DNA from: Antedon mediterranea
Taxonomy: Eukaryota > Echinodermata > Crinoidea > Comatulida > Antedonidae
DNA length: 64,000 bases
Assembly (NCBI RefSeq): GCF_964355755.1
Contig: NC_092674.1
Span: 23,152,001-23,216,000 of the forward strand
Direction: 5' to 3'
This document shows positions 58,895-64,000 of this stretch, piece after piece. The notes beneath the pieces were generated by a model. That model made no database searches, had not been told where the DNA came from, and saw only the letters and a list, made by a program, of their open reading frames with translations. Every line of letters starts with the position of its first letter. Within the stretch, counting starts at the first letter, position 1. The position numbers and the translations under genes are program-made.

Positions 58895-59145
58895 AATGCT
58901 CATGAGCGTGCCATACAAACCCCAAATGCTCATGAGCATGCCATACAAAGACCGAATGTTCATGAGGGTGCCATACAAAGACCGAATGTTCATGAGAATG
59001 CCATAAAAAGCCCAAATGCTCATGAGCGTGCCATACAAAGACCGAATGCTCATGAGCATGCCATACAAAGCCTGAATGCTCATGAGCATGCCATACAAAC
59101 CCCGAATGCTCATGAGCGTGCCATACAACGAGCAAATGCTAATGA
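58895..59145. repeat. Minisatellite, 30-bp unit, about eight copies
   Basis: The unit contains AATGCTCATGAGCGTGCCAT followed by ACAAA and a variable CC-rich end. Because 30 is divisible by three and no unit has a stop, the + frame reads ten-residue repeats (NAHERAIQTP and variants), and two minus frames also stay open. No start, splice or domain evidence makes it coding. Confidence 0.88.
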
Positions 59146-59245
59146 CCTGCTGGTAGGACTATAACTTTTAAACATTTAACTAACTTGTAGGCCTACAATT
59201 TACAAAATGCAGCATTTTTAATATTTCAATTATAGATTGTCCATA

Positions 59246-59411
59246 ATACAATAGAACTCCTCCTTTTGACAAGGAATTCAAGGAATTTTCCAGAAAAAAA
59301 ACAAGAAGAAATATTCTTTAACACTAGAGCCAACACCTATTCAGGGAATACCCTACTAAATGGACACATTGTTGCATCCTAAAGTGTTTTGCTAATAGGG
59401 GTTTTACTACT
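59246..59411. mobile_element. Family G MITE-like fragment
   Basis: TACAATAGAACTCCTCC on the left and TGCTAATAGGGGTTTTACTA on the right, with CACCTATTCAGGGAATACCC inside. It is diverged relative to the element at 62343-62480. Confidence 0.35.
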
Positions 59412-60496
59412 CTATTTGCTATGTCCAACTTTTTTAAAGATTAAAAAAATTTTAAATATATATTTTGGTTGAGGCACCACTGGAATGCAATTATTAATCT
59501 AAACTCTGTGACTGAAATGCCCCCAAACTGCTTACTTTAAACCGAAACAGCATGTAGAGGGACCATTGCATTGCCTGCTGAGCGCATCTATGCAAGCGTA
59601 TTCTACAGATACGACATGGCCACCACCTACAGTACAGTGGTTGATGCTCTAGTTATATAATACCGCTATGATTCCAATATAATTACACCTGGAATTGATA
59701 TTCATAAGTTTTAATGTTAATAATAGAGTTGTCGCCAAAATTACAATTTGATTGCAGCATATGCATATCCTATTTACATTGGAATGTAGAAAATGTTGGA
59801 AAGATTAAACATAAATAGAAATGAACGATATCGTCTACAAATGCAAGATAATCAACTATGCTACAGGGAAAAATTTCATTTTAAAATTTTGTTTAGCAAT
59901 TATTGCTAATCAAACTGATTTTTTAGTCGAGAAACATAGTTTTGTATTGTCTTTTTTGCTACACAATTTTAGAAATGTGTAGCAATAAGGTTGTTTTGTA
60001 TAGCTTTTTGCTATGCTACACTGGCGAAATTATTCCCTGTGCTATAAAAATCCTTTTCTGCTTTTTGCCTCAATTTTGAAAAAACAACTGCTGCCATTAT
60101 TTAAAATATTTTGAATTTAAAGGGACCATTTACTCGTATTCGAGTGTACCGTTGAGTAGTTTTTCCGTTGAGTACTTTTTTAACGGAGTATTTTTAGCGT
60201 TGAGATTGTTCTTAACAAAAAAATGCCTACTAAAAACTCCCCAGGTAGTTTATTCAAATAAATATGGGTATGTATATATAGTATTGCAACTACTGTATTC
60301 TCATTACAGAGTAAAAAAAACCACCTTTTTTGGCGAATAATTTGGTCATAATAGGTTAGCAGTAAGTAAACAAGAGTAGTTTTTTAGCCCTAATATTGTA
60401 CGTATAGCTCAGCTATTAATAAAAGCCTCTTTCATCATACGCCTCTTTTCATATTTCTTTCCTACCTACAACAGCTTTCTGGTTCACTCTCATATT

Positions 60497-63400
60497 TCAT
60501 AGTACTTCTCGAACAGACTTTCGGCAGTAACTTAACAACAGTTTTTCACCCTCAATAAGTAATACTTTCACCTCCATTTGTTTTGTTAAACTACAAAATA
60601 AATTGTAAAGTTTTAGCGATTTTAAACTAGCATTTTATTGCATTACAGTATATGAGAATTACCTCTGTCAAGGAGTAGGTTATGTGAGCAACTAGTTTAT
60701 TTGTCTGTATTTTGTGTGTTTGTCCATTTTTTTATTCTCTGTTTTTCAGTCTAAAATAGCCAAATTATGTTAAAAAAGTATGTTCAACATAGATATAAAT
60801 AATCAAATAATCAGAAATACTCCATCAAATTTGGATTACATAATAATAGTTTATGCACAATTGAAAAAATCACATTTTCAGTTATTCATAACCGGAAATC
60901 ATAATTAGATAATAGTTTGCCTAGGTCCCAGTATAGAACAACTGGACATTTTTGGTCAACGACCAACGTGGTACAGTCCACTGGTCCTAGGTCTTGGGAA
61001 ATCGAAATACTCCATCAAATTTTGATTACATAATAAATAGTTTATGCCTGATTGAAAAAAAGAATTTTGACTAATAAGAGCACATTTCAGGCTATATTTT
61101 AAGCGTTGTATCACATTTGTGCGCATGCACTGCGCAGGGCAAAAATACATAAATCCCATGTAATTTGATTTGGCCCCTGAATCATGATTCTCAATCTGTT
61201 TTCTCTTTTCACAGCAGAGGTTCCAACTCTCTTGTCTCTCTTTACCAAAATGAATGAGTAGATCACTTACCTACTGACACACTGGAACACGGCAGCAGCA
61301 TCTAGGCATTTGAGGAGCTTAGCACGATTGCGTTTTAGAATGGTAGCACTGAGGAACAGCTCAAAAGTAAAGTCTTTGTTCATGTTTGCACAATTATTGC
61401 GTTCTTTACCTATCAAGAAAACAAGTAATTAAGTTCGTTACTATGATAGTATTTAGTTTCAGACATTTAAATTTTAAAATTATGAATAAGAGGATTTATG
61501 AAAGCACAGCACATATCTTAAAATATGCATCCTCCATGTATGTATTTAATGTGTTGTATGTGGAAGATAAAGAACAACTGAATTGAACAAGTGACGGTGC
61601 TATAACTTAAATAAATAAATTTTTATTAAATCAAACTAATACGTAATAGAGGGTGCTATTAATCTAATGCGTAAGCATCTATAATAGACAATGGGTACTG
61701 TATGGCAGGTGTTTTCTCTGCATAATAAAAAGGAAAATGTGTTGGGCAACATCTTTTTACACATTTAGTTAAACTACTGTCCCCCAATAAATATTAAATA
61801 TATATTTTTTCCCAAAACAATTTGAATAAATTACACCTTAGCAAGAGGCTGACTGGAAATATCAGGAGAAATACTTTAGAGATTTTGTTGTACAAATTTC
61901 GCTATTTTTACATCAAACTTCAAATTCTATTTCTTTAAGGGGCAATTTCAAGTATTTATTTATACTTATAATTTAAAAGATAATTTATGAAAATTCTAAT
62001 AAAAATGAGAAATAATGTATTGACTGTTTTGGAAAAACCCCTTAAACTTAAAATTCAATTTTTTATAGCACTTTTGCAAGTATTTATAATACATAATAAT
62101 TATGAATATTCTGATAAAAATTTCTACAAATGAAAACTACTGTTTGTCTACTTTACCCGCTGATCGCTGGAAGTCTTTGGCAATTTCTTGCTGGCACACA
62201 CGTTCTGCCTCCAAGGAAGACAACTCCAAATGGTGACTGCTGATGATTTCAAACAAGTAGACAGCATCATCAAATTTAAACTCTCTCTTGAATGATAGTA
62301 GTAGCCACCTATGTAAAAGACACATTATAAAATAAGTACAATTACAGTAAAACCCTTTGGAACATTCTATTAAGGGGACACTGAACACTGAAATGAAAAA
62401 GGAGCAATGCTACAATCAACCTCTATTCAGGGGACACCTTATTGGTCTGAGGGTGTACCCCTAATAGGAGATCTACTGTATATAAAATTATATACTGTAA
62501 TAGTCTTCAGTTTGATTGAGGATTGAGAAATTTAAGCCCTCTATGGTACAGCATCAATAGAAAACTTTCAATTTGTGATGACTGACCTAGGTCAGGTCAT
62601 TTGATGTGTCATCGGCCGTCACCTGCACCTTGAAATCATCAAACCTGTATTGAGGTTGACTGACGAAATATCGGCATAGTTGGAGAAGCTTGTATTAATT
62701 GTAACATATAAGTCGACAGCGCATTGAGGACATTGTTCGGGGAATGCACTATACAAATACATTAACATTATATAGTGAACCTGTGCATTCATGCAGTGGA
62801 TCCAGATATTGAGGGGAAGAAGGCGAGTAGATATCAAAATTAAAATATGCATAAATACTAATACTATACCTGTGGCAAAACATGAGATCCCCCACTTCTA
62901 GAGAGTCGAGATGTTGCATTAATTCTAAATCTATCTCAGTTAAAAGATCTCTTAACAAATCTGAAATAAAAAAAATATATATTAAAATTATTAATTGAAA
63001 TATGAATACCATTAGGAATTAAAATTAAAATTCTTTATTGCAACCAGGGAAAAGCAAAATTACAATTTCACTCTTAATGTAATATGTAATTTCACTCTTC
63101 ATTGTTGCAACAGTTTTAAGCATTGTAGAATTATTAGATGGAGCACTTTTAAGCCACTTAAGTTTTCAAAATGTTCACTACAGCCAGTTAACTATTAACT
63201 AAATTTTAATTTCCTTGATGTCAAGCAAATACACTAGTGGAGTTGCAATTATGATATAAATTGGGAGATATTTCAAGATAATCATACATTGAAATGTCTT
63301 AATTGTTTCATCTGGATTGATTTTTGCCGATCTTAGAAGTTGTTCCATTCATCATCATCATCATAAGACATGACCACTCAGAACTATCAAACTATAATAT

Positions 63401-63874
63401 GCCCAAATATGGTATTGATATGACATCATCATGTCCATATATGGGAACATCAAATTTTTTTTGTAACATAAAGTTTGTTAGTGTAGACAGAGCTTTAATT
63501 ACACACGTTTTAAAGAAAAAATGTCCTATATAGTATTATTGAGTGTATTGTTGAACAAAGAGGTTATTTCATTAATCAAAAGCAAGATTTTTAAGTCTAG
63601 AATGCCGACTCAAATTCATAGGCAAAGGGTTAGAGTTCGCACATGCTACCCGCTCAGCCATGACAACCCCTCACAGCCCCTCATTCTCATAGCACAACAG
63701 TTAATTTTTAAAGGTTCTTGACCTTACCTAACTTTCTGGTCATACCCGATTCTAAGAAATCTGTATAGACGTTTTCTAAGTAGAGCGTAAAACACCAGTA
63801 CGCCTCGACTTCATCCTGCAGCACTACTAGAAATCGACTGAGAATGTCGTTCATTCCTTGAGCATAAGTTACAT
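60497..63874 (-). CDS. TBC-domain Rab GTPase-activating protein, last five coding exons (partial gene)
   Basis: Exons 63728-63874, 62870-62960, 62157-62308, 61271-61409 and 60497-60590 join in frame to 206 codons and a TGA stop. They give the C-terminal part of a TBC domain: VTYAQGMNDILSRF (the YxQGM motif that contributes the glutamine finger), EVEAYWCFTLYLENV, DLMFCHRWLLLSFKREF, FELFLSATILKRNRAKLL, DAAAVFQCVS and a final LLSYCRKSVREVL. TBC proteins accelerate GTP hydrolysis on Rab GTPases through an Arg finger (here upstream, outside the window) and this Gln finger. They control membrane traffic. The subfamily is unassigned. The protein ends almost at the domain end. The first visible exon begins with a split Asp codon; the gene's 5' part lies beyond 64000. 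Confidence 0.88.
62343..62480. mobile_element. Mariner-like MITE (family G) in a TBC-gene intron
   Basis: 138 bp from TACAGTAAAACCC to ATCTACTGTA. The inverted ends are imperfect (ATTAAGGGGACAC against GTGTACCCCTAATAGG). TA at both edges would fit a TA target duplication. Confidence 0.55.
63380..63497. mobile_element. MITE family A copy
   Basis: The left end is worn (GAACTATCAAACTATAATAT); the right is AAAGTTTGTTAGTGTAGACAG then AGCTTTA. The interior has TGACATCATCATGTCCATAT. It lies in an intron of the TBC gene. Confidence 0.7.
63620..63680 (-). other. tRNA-like sequence, possible SINE remnant
   Basis: On the minus strand TGGCTGAGCGGGTAGCATG resembles a Pol III A box and TGCGAACTCTAACCC a poor B box. 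Too degraded to name. Confidence 0.25.
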
Positions 63875-64000
63875 CTAAAATTGAAAATCAAGAAGATAAT
63901 CAAATCTTTCTATGGAAAGCAAAATCTGCCAAAATACAATTACAAATACACAAGGTACTATTACAAACACACCACATACTGTAACAAACACACAGTGTAC

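Noticed and set aside
59560-59660. Frame reading LPAERIYASVFYRYDMATT, resembling the end of a hAT transposase
   Set aside because: Too short; an in-frame stop lies just upstream and no other transposase motif is present.

Overview
The window is nuclear DNA of an intron-rich animal, AT-rich and crowded with small transposons. The genes are mosaics of CCP/sushi, EGF, VWA, HYR and pentraxin modules with almost uniformly phase-1 introns. The palindrome TAGGCCTA recurs in the non-coding DNA. Together these suggest an invertebrate deuterostome, most likely an echinoderm. The phylum is an inference from gene family and repeat style, not something shown directly. All gene models were spliced by hand from GT/AG sites, reading frame and phase.

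Layout. (1) 1-1950: last coding exon of an SRA1 homologue on the + strand, with a decayed LINE fragment upstream. (2) 4867-27576, minus strand: a complete 31-exon gene for a secreted protein of 2073 residues with the SVEP1 domain order: signal peptide, VWA, Cys-rich/EGF, GCC2_GCC3, three CCP, two HYR, CCP, conserved linker with a basic cleavage site, three GCC2_GCC3, six EGF, pentraxin, three EGF, CCP, three EGF, four CCP. (3) 27577-37519: about 10 kb without a recognisable gene. It holds MITEs, a recent 262-bp tandem duplication and a 2.2-kb non-autonomous Helitron with both termini. (4) 37520-55746, plus strand: a complete 27-exon gene of 1356 residues: signal peptide, five CCP, nine EGF, Cys-rich module, three EGF, two CCP, two HYR, CCP-like, GCC2_GCC3, Ser-rich tail. 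Its second half repeats the exon order and intron phases of the SVEP1 core, so it is a rearranged paralogue lying head-to-head with the first gene. (5) 55747-60496: intergenic, with an orphan signal-peptide exon candidate (57257-57416), nested MITEs and a 30-bp minisatellite. (6) 60497-63874, minus strand: the last five coding exons of a TBC-domain Rab GTPase-activating protein whose 5' part lies beyond the window.

The two large genes would give secreted, multi-adhesive extracellular proteins of the complement/matrix type. SRA1 and the TBC gene are unrelated intracellular neighbours. The introns hold a foldback element built from inverted arrays of 160-bp units, nested inside a MITE. At least eight copies of that MITE family, tRNA-derived SINEs, LINE tails and several satellites are also present.
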